From positions 1 to 10,206 of the forward strand of contig JBKHHW010000109.1 in assembly GCA_046538945.1 (NCBI GenBank): DNA of 10,206 nucleotides, written 5' to 3'. A program made the position numbers and the translations under genes. Under the pieces are notes generated by a model. It worked only from the letters and a program-made list of their open reading frames with translations. It was not told the origin of the DNA and made no database searches. Source of the stretch: JAEZKC01 sp046538945 (GTDB taxonomy: Bacteria > Fibrobacterota > Chitinivibrionia > Chitinivibrionales > Chitinispirillaceae). Shown one piece after another: positions 1 to 6,540 of the stretch (positions are counted from its first letter, which is position 1; each line of letters starts with the position of its first letter).

Positions 1-515
1 CCGGGGAATTTCATGGAGTAGATCACGTTTTCCAGCTCAAAGGCGATGTTCTTCACTATTTCAGTGGGCTGGCCCCAGGTGAGGTCCCGGTTTGTGTACA
101 CCAGTATACCCGATGTCGTGTACAGGTTGCTGAATGATTTGAAATAGGTGCGGGTGACTCCTCTGACCGTTTCACCGCCGTAGTAGGTCAGATCGTGACT
201 TTCCGTTGCTCCCATCATCATGTAGACGATATTGCCTTTTGTGCTCTTTTCCACCTCTTTAATCAGCTCGCGACCGGTTTGGGTTGACTTGAGCAGCTCG
301 AAAGCAGCTATCATCTCCTTACCCAGAGGTATAATTTTCCCCTTGGGGGTCGCAGTGGCACTGATAAGAAAAAGAACCAGAAAGCCTGAAATCAGTGCAA
401 CCGATAAGGGGTTTTTCCTTATGGTGGAAAAGTCGATCCGGCCTTTGGTCCAGTCTGCAGCAGAGATGAATGCATTACGGATACATACCAGCTTCGCCTT
501 GATTCCGTCTTTCAT
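1..515 (-). CDS. Hypothetical membrane-anchored protein, 3' part beyond the window edge
   Basis: I do not recognise this gene. The open frame reads leftward for 171 codons and continues off the left edge. The ATG at 515-513 is preceded by AAGGAGC at good spacing, which fixes the start, and a TATAAT lies about 50 bp upstream. The first 35 residues are basic and mixed. One hydrophobic segment follows at about residues 36-54 (NPLSVALISGFLVLFLIS), then a soluble part with TGRELIEEVE (80-89), VYTNRDL (139-145) and AFELENVIY (158-166). The order 'TGR + acidic helix, later a helix with F-E-L-E-N' is faintly like small TGR-type metallopeptidase domains, but no HExxH is visible in the part present. 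I treat it as a single-TM protein of unknown function with the soluble domain outside the cytoplasm. The coding call is firm; the function is open. Confidence 0.8.
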   Translation of the reverse strand, partial: MKDGIKAKLVCIRNAFISAADWTKGRIDFSTIRKNPLSVALISGFLVLFLISATATPKGKIIPLGKEMIAAFELLKSTQTGRELIKEVEKSTKGNIVYMMMGATESHDLTYYGGETVRGVTRTYFKSFSNLYTTSGILVYTNRDLTWGQPTEIVKNIAFELENVIYSMKFP

Positions 516-566
516 GACCAGCTCCTTTTTAAGGTAAGCCACCGGAAGATCTTGTGCCCTCACTTT

Positions 567-572
567 ATTATA
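567..572 (-). promoter_or_regulatory. Candidate -10 box for the left-edge gene
   Basis: The minus strand reads TATAAT here, a perfect sigma-70 -10 hexamer about 52 bp before the ATG at 515. The -35 region at 16-18 bp spacing (TAACGA or similar, 589-596) matches poorly, so this is a one-box prediction. It would give a 5' leader of about 45 nt. Confidence 0.4.
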
Positions 573-864
573 CGCTTAAATTGTTAGGTTCGTTACAGAA
601 AAATTCAGAATTTAGGAGACGAATCGGACTGAACAAGCAATAACAGGGCACAGAGCGAGAATCTCTCAGCCTCTCCCCTCCCGGATATGAAACGGAAGTA
701 CGACCGAAAAAGGAATCATGAATTGATCGAGAACTCTTTGAGAAAGAAGATACTACTGCAGGGGAATAGAAAAAATCAGGCACTCCCCCCTACCAATATC
801 TCCCTGGTAAAAAGGAATGCACCAGAAAAGCAGAATGAGCATATCGGGCTTAAGCCCCGCAAGA
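573..864. other. Intergenic region without a convincing gene
   Basis: About 290 bp separate the lipoprotein stop from the promoter of the left-edge gene. Small open frames exist on both strands (for example plus strand 687-890, lysine/arginine-rich), but none has a ribosome binding site or a recognisable protein. The only structure I see is the short GC-rich palindrome at 846-857 next to the lipoprotein stop. Confidence 0.5.
845..859 (-). terminator. Weak hairpin just after the lipoprotein gene
   Basis: The palindrome GGGCTTAAGCCC (846-857), flanked by further G/C bases, begins about 6 nt after the TAG stop of the lipoprotein gene. It could form a short GGGC/GCCC stem with a TTAA loop. No T-run follows on the minus strand, so it is at best a pause or RNA 3'-end stabilising element, or it needs Rho. 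Confidence 0.25.
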
Positions 865-1890
865 CTACTGGAAAGAAAAATTCCCACTGAGGGAATTCAC
901 TATGAATTCCTCAGAAAGCAGATCCTCTGCATCCTCAAGATCAAAATCCTCTCTCTTTCCTCTGATACGCAGAAATATGTTTTCACCATTGTTGTTCAGG
1001 ATAAGCGCCAGCTCCGCATACCCGTACTCGTCTGCAGTCCTACCGATACCCTCCGCCTCGAATTCCTTACCCGCAAATGTCACCGGCGTATCAAACTTCT
1101 CCACATCGTAGGAGGACTGATTAAGTGAGTAGAACTGGGCCAGATGTTTTCTGACATCCGAGTGAGTGGACGCCTCCACCGCCAGAAAGCACCTGTAGGG
1201 ACTGTCTTGGGTGGTAACCAGACCGTAGCCTCCCGGAGATTTCAGTTTTTCCCCCGATGAGCTGTAGTCATCGTACCACCTCCAGTTCCCGTCAAGGCAC
1301 TGGAATCCGGGCAGAGTGGAGGAGAAACGGATGTTCACACCCTTCTTTTCGAATTTGTAGCTGAAAAAGACTTTGTAGGCCACCTCGGGATTTTTGAAGA
1401 GATACCCCGGCTCAGAATAGAGCCGTATCAGATTGTAGTTTGATCCCTCGACGATATAACAGTCGAAAAAATCCAGATCGGTTTCTCTCTGCTTTGAAGT
1501 CACCAAATAGGCTTCTTTGCTATCCACATACACCTTGTGCAGCGACTTATCGTACTTGTCCTCTTCGGTCAGCGCCATGTGCCGGGCAAGTTTAAGTGGA
1601 GAAATATCCTCTACGTCGGTTCTGAAGTACTGGTACAAACCCTTTATGAAACCCTCCCCGTCATCGAACCGGAACACCACCGTTTCATAATCCTTTTCAA
1701 GGGGCTTTGAAAAAGTCCACCCGTCCGGCAGCGAAAGACCGGTCTGGAAAGCCACCAGCCTGTTTGTGCTGTGGTATTCACTGTCGTAGTACTGTTTGAG
1801 TGAAATGGATTCCTTCATCAGAACTTTCGGAGCGCAACCGGTAAGGGCCAATACGGACAAGAGAAGTACAAATGATCTTAACGCGTTCAT
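865..1890 (-). CDS. Predicted lipoprotein of unknown function, possibly two related domains
   Basis: This encodes a 341-residue exported lipoprotein. I chose the ATG at 1890-1888 because GAGGAA sits 6-7 nt upstream and it places a clean signal peptide at the N-terminus. An in-frame ATG 11 codons earlier (1923) has no ribosome binding site and would put acidic residues before the signal. The signal ends in the lipobox L-T-G-C with the lipidated Cys at residue 19. The mature part seems to hold two similar halves. Each starts with an aromatic 'LP-G-W'-like stretch (LSLPDGWTFSK; LPGFQCLDGNWRW), passes through beta-rich segments, and ends in a strand of the type IRLYS or FLRIRG followed by a helix. 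This pattern recalls Mog1/PsbP-like folds, but that is inference and I do not recognise a named family. A possible sigma-54 site lies upstream. Confidence 0.85.
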   Translation of the reverse strand: MNALRSFVLLLSVLALTGCAPKVLMKESISLKQYYDSEYHSTNRLVAFQTGLSLPDGWTFSKPLEKDYETVVFRFDDGEGFIKGLYQYFRTDVEDISPLKLARHMALTEEDKYDKSLHKVYVDSKEAYLVTSKQRETDLDFFDCYIVEGSNYNLIRLYSEPGYLFKNPEVAYKVFFSYKFEKKGVNIRFSSTLPGFQCLDGNWRWYDDYSSSGEKLKSPGGYGLVTTQDSPYRCFLAVEASTHSDVRKHLAQFYSLNQSSYDVEKFDTPVTFAGKEFEAEGIGRTADEYGYAELALILNNNGENIFLRIRGKREDFDLEDAEDLLSEEFIVNSLSGNFSFQ

Positions 1891-1975
1891 AGCCAGTTCC
1901 TCAGCAGTTTGGCGGTTGGACATTTCAGGTCTTTTGTGAAAAAAATGACGTTACCGGGCGAGCCGACTGAAATAA

Positions 1976-1992
1976 ATGCAATCACCATGCCG
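1976..1992 (-). promoter_or_regulatory. Candidate sigma-54 (-24/-12) promoter before the lipoprotein gene
   Basis: The minus strand reads CGGCATG, four bases, then TTGCAT, so GG (1991-1990) and GC (1979-1978) are separated by exactly 10 bp. The known sigma-54 consensus is TGGCACG-N4-TTGCW, and only two positions of the core differ. A start about 12 bp after the GC would leave a leader of about 75 nt before the ATG at 1890. No enhancer-binding-protein gene is in the window, and one such match could be chance. Confidence 0.35.
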
Positions 1993-2127
1993 ATGGTTTA
2001 AAGCGATGCAGGGAAGCTGATTCCCGCAGCTGGCGCAAATCGGTTTTCGCAGAAACGGAAATCTTCACTTCAGAATGGGAAAACACCTCTTTTCACTGGG
2101 TATGAATTCCTACAGATTCAACAATCC

Positions 2128-2146
2128 ACCGGGGAGGTCGCCCGGT
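2128..2146. repeat. Inverted repeat ACCGGG/CCCGGT
   Basis: The arms ACCGGG (2128-2133) and CCCGGT (2141-2146) are perfect and flank a 7-nt loop. Only a short TT follows on the plus strand and none on the minus strand, so it is not a classic intrinsic terminator. It lies about 180 bp past the rpoD stop and could be an RNA 3' structure or a protein site. Confidence 0.35.
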
Positions 2147-2258
2147 TTCAGATTCCGGTGCGGGTCTCAATGAAAAGAAGGTACAAGTAATTCAGACACA
2201 GAACAGCATGGAGTATTTGTAAATTTTAGAAGAACAGCAAAGCATGTATGGAGGCTCT

Positions 2259-2294
2259 GCTGGTTAGCTCCTAGTCTCAGGAGTTCTGACCAGC
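2259..2294 (-). terminator. Stem-loop after rpoD, possible transcript end
   Basis: The outer arms GCTGGT (2259-2264) and ACCAGC (2289-2294) and the inner arms CTCCT (2268-2272) and AGGAG (2279-2283) are complementary. They form an interrupted stem with a 6-nt loop. The structure begins about 35 nt after the rpoD stop, where a terminator would be expected. The minus strand has no T-tract behind it, so I call it a candidate 3'-end structure rather than a standard intrinsic terminator. Confidence 0.4.
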
Positions 2295-2328
2295 GGTCAA
2301 AACTTGGGGTAATTCCAGCAGGAGAAAA

Positions 2329-3852
2329 TCATTCCTCCAGCAGCTCGTCATCAGTAAACGTTTCAAGCCTTTCCTCGCGCCACGCCTGAAGTTGACGCGT
2401 ACGGCTGGGGTGCTTGAGTTTGCCAAGCGCCTTGGTTTCGATCTGACGCACTCTTTCGCGGCTGATATTGAAGATCTCGCCAATCTCCTTGAGCGTCTTG
2501 ATCCTGCCGTCGTCAAGCCCGAAACGCATCATCACGATCTCCTTCTCCTTGGGGGCGAGGGATTCGAGAACCTGCTTTATCTGTTCCTTCAGGTGAAGAA
2601 GGGATATCCTCTGGGTGGGATCCACCACCGTTGTGTCCTCAATGTACTCACCCACCGTGGTGCCGCTGTCACCCCCCACTTCCATGTCAAGAGAAATGGG
2701 CTCCATCGAATACTCGAGCGCCTGCTGGACTTTGGCGACCGAACAGCCCAGAGTGTCCGCAAGCTCCTGATGGGTGGGTTCATACCCGTACTCCATCACC
2801 CACTTGCGGCAGAGACGGACGGTTTTGTTTACAAGCTCAAGAGTGTTTGCCGGAATGCGGATGGCTTTGGATTTGTCGTTGATGGCGCGGGATATGGCCT
2901 GGCGTATCCACCAGGTCGCGTAGGTTGAGAACTTGTAGCCCTTGCGGTAGTCAAAATTCTCGACCGCCTTTATAAGTCCGCGGTTTCCCTCCTGAATGAG
3001 ATCTATTATCTCCATCCCCCGCAGTATGTACTTTTTGGCGATACTCACCACCAGACGCACGTTTGCCTCTATTATGGCACACTTGGCCTGGTTGCGCATC
3101 TCCTCCCAGTGAGTGAACTCTTCGAATTCCTCATCCTGCTTGTCATTCTGAAGAACCGACTTGTACTGTTCCAGAATATGTTCGATCTGTTTTATATTTA
3201 GTTTGAGACTTCTGCAGAGAGCTATGGACTCGTCCTGAAGCTTCTGTGCCTTCTCCGAACCCTTGTCAAGGTCACTTACGGCTTTGTTCTTCTTCCTGAT
3301 AAGAGAAAGCGTGCGTAGAAACCCTTTGCGGAACTCCTCAAGATCCTCGTCCTCACCGGTCTGATCCTCCTCAAGCGCAAGCACATCGATGCACTCCACC
3401 TCACCGGTCTTGAGTTCCTCACCCAAACGGTACAGGCTCTCAAGGGCGCAGGGCGAACGGAAAGCCATTTCGAAAAGTTTACCCTGCGCATACTCGATCT
3501 GCATCGCATACTCGATCTCCTGGCCCTTTGACAGGAGCGGAACTCTTCCCACACTGTTGAGATACACCCAGGTGGGATCGGTGTAGCGGGGAGCTTTGCG
3601 GGCGGAAAGTGGCTTCCTGACCTTGCGCTCGTAGAGAGGCGCGGCCTTTTCCTTCACAAAGGTATTTATATCGATATTTTCCTGCCGGAGAATTTCCCTG
3701 ACCCGCTCAAGGTCGCACGGAGTGGATGCCACCTCCTCGATCTGGGCCTCCGTGACAAAACCCTGCAGAGTGGCGAGTTTGCGCAACTTTAGAGTTATCT
3801 TGTCCGGTTTTTCCGCTTCTTTGGAAACTACTGTTGCTTTTTTTCTGATCAT
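2329..3852 (-). CDS. rpoD: RNA polymerase primary sigma factor (RpoD, sigma-70)
   Basis: This is the housekeeping sigma-70 subunit that directs RNA polymerase to -10/-35 promoters. In 507 residues it has all parts of a group 1 factor: an N-terminal region 1.1-like stretch (about 20-75), region 1.2 (DPTWVYLNSVGRVPLL, 92-107), a long acidic non-conserved insert (about 125-250), region 2 with DLIQEGNRGL (284-293) and FSTYATWWIRQA (308-319), region 3 with the sigma finger (about 385-410), and region 4 with the helix-turn-helix ISRERVRQIE (463-472) followed by KLKHPSR. The presence of 1.1 and the insert argues against an alternative sigma factor. Compared with E. coli, the -10-reading Thr440 is Ser (residue 321) and His455 is Asn. 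The ATG overlaps the dnaG stop as ATGA and is preceded by GGAAGAG, so translation is likely coupled to dnaG. Confidence 0.97.
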   Translation of the reverse strand: MIRKKATVVSKEAEKPDKITLKLRKLATLQGFVTEAQIEEVASTPCDLERVREILRQENIDINTFVKEKAAPLYERKVRKPLSARKAPRYTDPTWVYLNSVGRVPLLSKGQEIEYAMQIEYAQGKLFEMAFRSPCALESLYRLGEELKTGEVECIDVLALEEDQTGEDEDLEEFRKGFLRTLSLIRKKNKAVSDLDKGSEKAQKLQDESIALCRSLKLNIKQIEHILEQYKSVLQNDKQDEEFEEFTHWEEMRNQAKCAIIEANVRLVVSIAKKYILRGMEIIDLIQEGNRGLIKAVENFDYRKGYKFSTYATWWIRQAISRAINDKSKAIRIPANTLELVNKTVRLCRKWVMEYGYEPTHQELADTLGCSVAKVQQALEYSMEPISLDMEVGGDSGTTVGEYIEDTTVVDPTQRISLLHLKEQIKQVLESLAPKEKEIVMMRFGLDDGRIKTLKEIGEIFNISRERVRQIETKALGKLKHPSRTRQLQAWREERLETFTDDELLEE

Positions 3853-5618
3853 GTCTGCTCTTCCAACTCTTTTAGCTGTACGGTGTACTCCCTGTGCAGT
3901 TCGAGAAGCCTCTGTTTGTCCCCAGGGGCACTCCTGAGTTCCACTCTCAAGTTCCTCAGCTGATTCTTTAGAAATTTCCTGCGCAACAAAATGATCTTCT
4001 GAACCAGCTCCTCATGGATATGATCCCTGAGCGCCGGCCTTACCATCATCATGTGAATTACACGTTTAACCTCGGACTCCTCCCTGAGCCCCTCGGTCAA
4101 ACCCTCCAGACTCCCTTTTTCTTCGTAAGTCCGCAGTATCAATGAATATATATCAGAGGATAATTTATCCGTAAGTGTTTCGGGAGAAACATACTGACTG
4201 GCCTGTTGCACCAGTTCGGGACTGGTCATGAGAATCCGCAGAAAACTGCCCTCCAGGCCGCTTAGATACTTTTCACTCTCCTTGACCGTAATGGAGGCGA
4301 TTCTTTGGGGTTCCTGCTCCCTTCCCCCGGATCTGAAGCGTTTAAAAACCAGACGTTTGTCCACCCGGAGCCGATCAGAAAGCTTTGTGATGAAATCATC
4401 CCGTATGATTGGATCCTTGAGCTGCTCGACATAGGCTGCCAGCTCCTCAATTACCTGCCGTTTCCCGTGAGGAGAATCGCTGTCATGTTCCGATACGGCT
4501 TTTTCAATGAGAAAAGATGTGGAGTTTTGAGCGGAATCCAACATTCCCAAAAAGGCGTCGGCTCCCTGAGCTTTCACGAAGGAATCGGGGTCCTCGCCCT
4601 GGGGCAGCACCAGAACGGACACTTCCAGGTTGAACGGAGCCAATACCTGTAATGCTTTCTGTGCAGCACCGAGGCCGGCCTGGTCTCCGTCAAAGACCAG
4701 AACCACCCTGGAGGTAAAACGACGTATAAGGTGAGCGTGTTCCACCGTGAACGCCGTGCCCGAAGTAGCCACCGCATTGCGGATTCCCGCCTGGTAGAGG
4801 GAGAGATAATCCATATACCCCTCCACAACCAGGATACGCTTCTGTTCCCGTATCCCCTGACGAGCCTTGTGAATACCATAGAGAACGCGGTTTTTCTGAT
4901 ACAGAGCGGTTTCCGGAGAATTGAGGTACTTGGGCTTGGCATCCGCCTCAAGCCCCCTTCCCGCAAAAGCTATCACCCTGCCGGTAAGATCATACAAAGG
5001 AAAGATGATCCTGTCCCGGAAACGGTCGTATACTCTTCCGTTGTCCTTCTGAACAGCCAGCCCGCACTCAACCAGCTCGGATTGTGCGATGTTTTTAGCA
5101 CGCATATAATCAATCAGCTCAGACCACCCCGGAGGTGCATACCCCAACTGGAACTCCTTCACAGTTTCCGCACTCAAACCTCTCGATTTGAAATACTCCA
5201 CCGTTTTTGGAAACGCTTTGATCTGGTGATAATAAAACAGCGACGCCTCTTTATGGATATCTATAAGCTCGGTTTTGGATACTTTGGCAGGATTTCCCGC
5301 ATCCGAAGCCTCCTCGTGCCTCGTTTCGAGTCTGACTCCAGTTTCCTGGGCCAGCATACGAAGGGCCTCGGGGAAATCCACCCCTTCGATTTCCTGCAGG
5401 AAACTGAACACATCCCCCCCCTTGCCGCAGCCGAAACAGTGGTAGAAACCTCTGGCCGGGTTTACGTTAAAAGAGGGTGTCTTCTCCTTGTGAAAAGGGC
5501 AGAGTCCCTTGAGAGTCTGTCCCTGCGGCTTCAGATTCACATACCTGCCCACGATGAGAGCAATATCCGCTCTGGCGCGGATGTCTTCCTTAACTGTATC
5601 ATCAAAGCGCTGGTTCAT
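3849..5618 (-). CDS. dnaG: DNA primase DnaG
   Basis: DnaG makes the RNA primers for leading- and lagging-strand replication and works with the replicative helicase. The open frame extends upstream to 5888, but I start at the ATG at 5618-5616 (MNQRFDDTV), giving 589 residues, close to E. coli (581). With this start the zinc ligands fall at C40, H43, C61 and C64, the same numbers as in E. coli DnaG. The catalytic core follows, with RFRDRIIFP (199-207). The Toprim domain has EGYMD (E266), DGDQAG (D310, D312) and GEDPD (D343, D345). A helicase-interaction domain fills roughly the last 150 residues. An ATG four codons earlier (5630) is an alternative; neither start has a clear Shine-Dalgarno sequence. 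The promoter at 5698-5726 lies inside the longer frame, which argues against that extension. The stop overlaps the rpoD start by 4 nt. Confidence 0.96.
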   Translation of the reverse strand: MNQRFDDTVKEDIRARADIALIVGRYVNLKPQGQTLKGLCPFHKEKTPSFNVNPARGFYHCFGCGKGGDVFSFLQEIEGVDFPEALRMLAQETGVRLETRHEEASDAGNPAKVSKTELIDIHKEASLFYYHQIKAFPKTVEYFKSRGLSAETVKEFQLGYAPPGWSELIDYMRAKNIAQSELVECGLAVQKDNGRVYDRFRDRIIFPLYDLTGRVIAFAGRGLEADAKPKYLNSPETALYQKNRVLYGIHKARQGIREQKRILVVEGYMDYLSLYQAGIRNAVATSGTAFTVEHAHLIRRFTSRVVLVFDGDQAGLGAAQKALQVLAPFNLEVSVLVLPQGEDPDSFVKAQGADAFLGMLDSAQNSTSFLIEKAVSEHDSDSPHGKRQVIEELAAYVEQLKDPIIRDDFITKLSDRLRVDKRLVFKRFRSGGREQEPQRIASITVKESEKYLSGLEGSFLRILMTSPELVQQASQYVSPETLTDKLSSDIYSLILRTYEEKGSLEGLTEGLREESEVKRVIHMMMVRPALRDHIHEELVQKIILLRRKFLKNQLRNLRVELRSAPGDKQRLLELHREYTVQLKELEEQT

Positions 5619-5697
5619 GTGAATGGTCATAAGTTTGGTGAAAATGCCTGACAGTCTAACCGAGGTAACGTATTGATCGATAACTCCTGGTAAGAGA

Positions 5698-5726
5698 AAA
5701 ATATCAAAGGATAAGCCCGGTCTCAA
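5698..5726 (-). promoter_or_regulatory. Sigma-70 promoter of the dnaG-rpoD operon
   Basis: The minus strand has TTGAGA (5726-5721; 5 of 6 to the -35 consensus), a 17-bp spacer, and TATTTT (5703-5698; 4 of 6 to the -10 consensus). Transcription would start near 5691 and give a leader of about 60-75 nt before the dnaG start codons at 5630 and 5618. The rpoD product would itself read this promoter, allowing feedback on its own operon. Confidence 0.55.
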
Positions 5727-5950
5727 TATTTTTATTTCCGAATCGTATCCGCGGACCCCATTCCAGTGATCAGACTTCAAAGAAACTTCTCCAAACAAAC
5801 CTGTACTGTTCGTGAGAACTGCCATCCTGATCACAGCTGGCTGTGAAAATGCAGCCGCAACACATAAATCCTCACCAAGCTTGTGCACATACCCGATCAG
5901 GTGCTATTTTTCCATTGAACTGAAAAAACCTGGAATGCGGTCGGTCACTC

Positions 5951-6352
5951 ATGAAGCAAATTATCAGAAACGCGAAAGTGTCACGGAAAACAATGCAGTT
6001 TTTCCTGGCTGTTCTTCTTTCTTCCGTATCATTCTATTCCACCTATGCAGCATGCTGTGCGGAATTGCCGGTCTCGCATACGGAGGAAATTGCGGACTCC
6101 TGCTGCTGCACCGTCACGTGCGGGGATTGTGAGCAAAATACCGTAAGCTGCACTACGTGCCGGGAGAAAACCGAACGGAACCGGTTCAGCTCCGCTGCGG
6201 TTTATCAGCAATTCAAAGTATACAGTTTTGTAAACAATATCCAAGTATACACCTCTACGGTCGTCTGTTCCAAAAACGGATACGAAAATACCGGTGGTAT
6301 CACCTTTTCTCCCCACCTGATCAAAATCAGTACCGACATACTGCGAATTTGA
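5951..6352 (+). CDS. Small exported cysteine-rich protein, unknown function
   Basis: I do not recognise this 133-residue protein. It begins with a basic stretch (MKQIIRNAKVSRK) and a hydrophobic core (MQFFLAVLLSSVSFY, 15-29), followed by STYAACC, so it looks exported, with cleavage near residues 33-34; a relaxed lipobox ending at C35 is also possible. Ten cysteines are present, nine of them between residues 35 and 70: CC (35-36), CCC (51-53), CxxC (57/60) and CxxC (67/70), plus C106. The C-terminal half is beta-like without special motifs. Such a cluster could bind soft metals or an Fe-S or thiol cofactor, but that is inference. The start is uncertain: the ATG at 5951 has no clear ribosome binding site, and the ATG at 5993 has a weak GGA and would leave a shorter signal peptide. 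It diverges from dnaG and precedes the ABC-transporter operon in the same direction. Confidence 0.7.
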   Translation: MKQIIRNAKVSRKTMQFFLAVLLSSVSFYSTYAACCAELPVSHTEEIADSCCCTVTCGDCEQNTVSCTTCREKTERNRFSSAAVYQQFKVYSFVNNIQVYTSTVVCSKNGYENTGGITFSPHLIKISTDILRI

Positions 6353-6370
6353 TCTTATAGACGCCTGAAC

Positions 6371-6390
6371 CGCAGTCCAGATCTGCGTTT
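6371..6390 (+). terminator. Weak hairpin after the Cys-rich gene
   Basis: CGCAG (6371-6375) and CTGCG (6383-6387) can pair around a 7-nt loop and are followed by TTT, 18 bp after the stop codon. The 5-bp stem and three-base T-run make it weak. If it works, it partly separates the Cys-rich gene from the operon behind it. Confidence 0.25.
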
Positions 6391-6412
6391 CTAGCGGCAT
6401 CCACCTTTACAG

Positions 6413-6418
6413 TATAAT
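6413..6418 (+). promoter_or_regulatory. Candidate -10 box for the ABC-transporter operon
   Basis: This is a perfect TATAAT about 123 bp before the lipoprotein ATG at 6541. No good -35 hexamer lies at 16-19 bp spacing, as is common for activator-dependent promoters. Transcription would begin near 6425 and give a leader of about 115 nt holding both inverted repeats at 6452-6468 and 6505-6519. Confidence 0.35.
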
Positions 6419-6451
6419 TCCCTTCCCGGGCTGTTGTCGCCGGAAATCAGG

Positions 6452-6468
6452 CATAAAGCAGCTTTATG
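6452..6468. repeat. Perfect inverted repeat CATAAAG/CTTTATG in the operon leader
   Basis: Seven-base arms CATAAAG (6452-6458) and CTTTATG (6462-6468) surround a CAG loop. As DNA it is a 17-bp dyad that could bind a dimeric regulator; as RNA it would be a weak AT-rich hairpin. It is followed by GGGTTT, not a proper T-tract, so I do not call it a terminator. Confidence 0.45.
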
Positions 6469-6504
6469 GGTTTCGATAGGGAAATCTGACAAGTGTTTCA
6501 TTAT

Positions 6505-6519
6505 TACAGACATTCTGTA
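6505..6519. promoter_or_regulatory. Inverted repeat TACAGA-CAT-TCTGTA, possible operator
   Basis: Two perfect 6-base arms are separated by 3 bp, ending 21 bp before the lipoprotein ATG and just before its ribosome binding site. The position and symmetry suit a repressor site or a small mRNA hairpin near the ribosome binding site. The TACA...TGTA ends recall operators of the CopY/BlaI type, but the spacing is not theirs (TACAnnTGTA), so the regulator is unknown. Confidence 0.35.
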
Positions 6520-6540
6520 TCTATTCCAAAGGAGTATGAA

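Larger units (their letters stand above)
1891..2328. other. 438-bp gap between the lipoprotein gene and rpoD
   Basis: No supported gene or tRNA lies in this stretch on either strand; the open frames are very short and lack ribosome binding sites. It contains the sigma-54-like site near 1980 and two inverted repeats (2128-2146 and 2259-2294), described separately. Confidence 0.55.

Noticed and set aside
568..783. 71-codon open frame on the minus strand between the two left genes
   Set aside because: Starts at a GTG with no properly spaced ribosome binding site, overlaps the -10 box of the next gene, and has no recognisable features.
687..890. 67-codon basic open frame on the plus strand
   Set aside because: No Shine-Dalgarno before the ATG, low-complexity Lys/Arg/Asn composition, and it runs into the 3' end of the lipoprotein gene on the other strand.
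887..912. Inverted repeat GGAATTC-ACTAT-GAATTCC
   Set aside because: It is inside the last codons of the lipoprotein gene and is most simply coding sequence; no T-run follows.
2250..2320. Possible tRNA or small RNA from the paired stretches after rpoD
   Set aside because: The stems do not fit a cloverleaf and no GGTTCGA-type T-arm or anticodon stem could be placed; a transcript 3'-end structure is simpler.
2392..2928. 178-codon open frame on the plus strand opposite rpoD
   Set aside because: It is fully antisense to conserved sigma regions 2-4 and shows no protein family features.
4731..5651. 306-codon open frame on the plus strand opposite dnaG
   Set aside because: It lies antisense to a certain primase gene, has no ribosome binding site or recognisable domain, and follows from codon bias of the opposite strand.
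6029..6400. 123-codon open frame on the minus strand over the Cys-rich gene
   Set aside because: The plus-strand frame has a signal peptide and patterned cysteines, while this one has neither a ribosome binding site nor a clear protein pattern.
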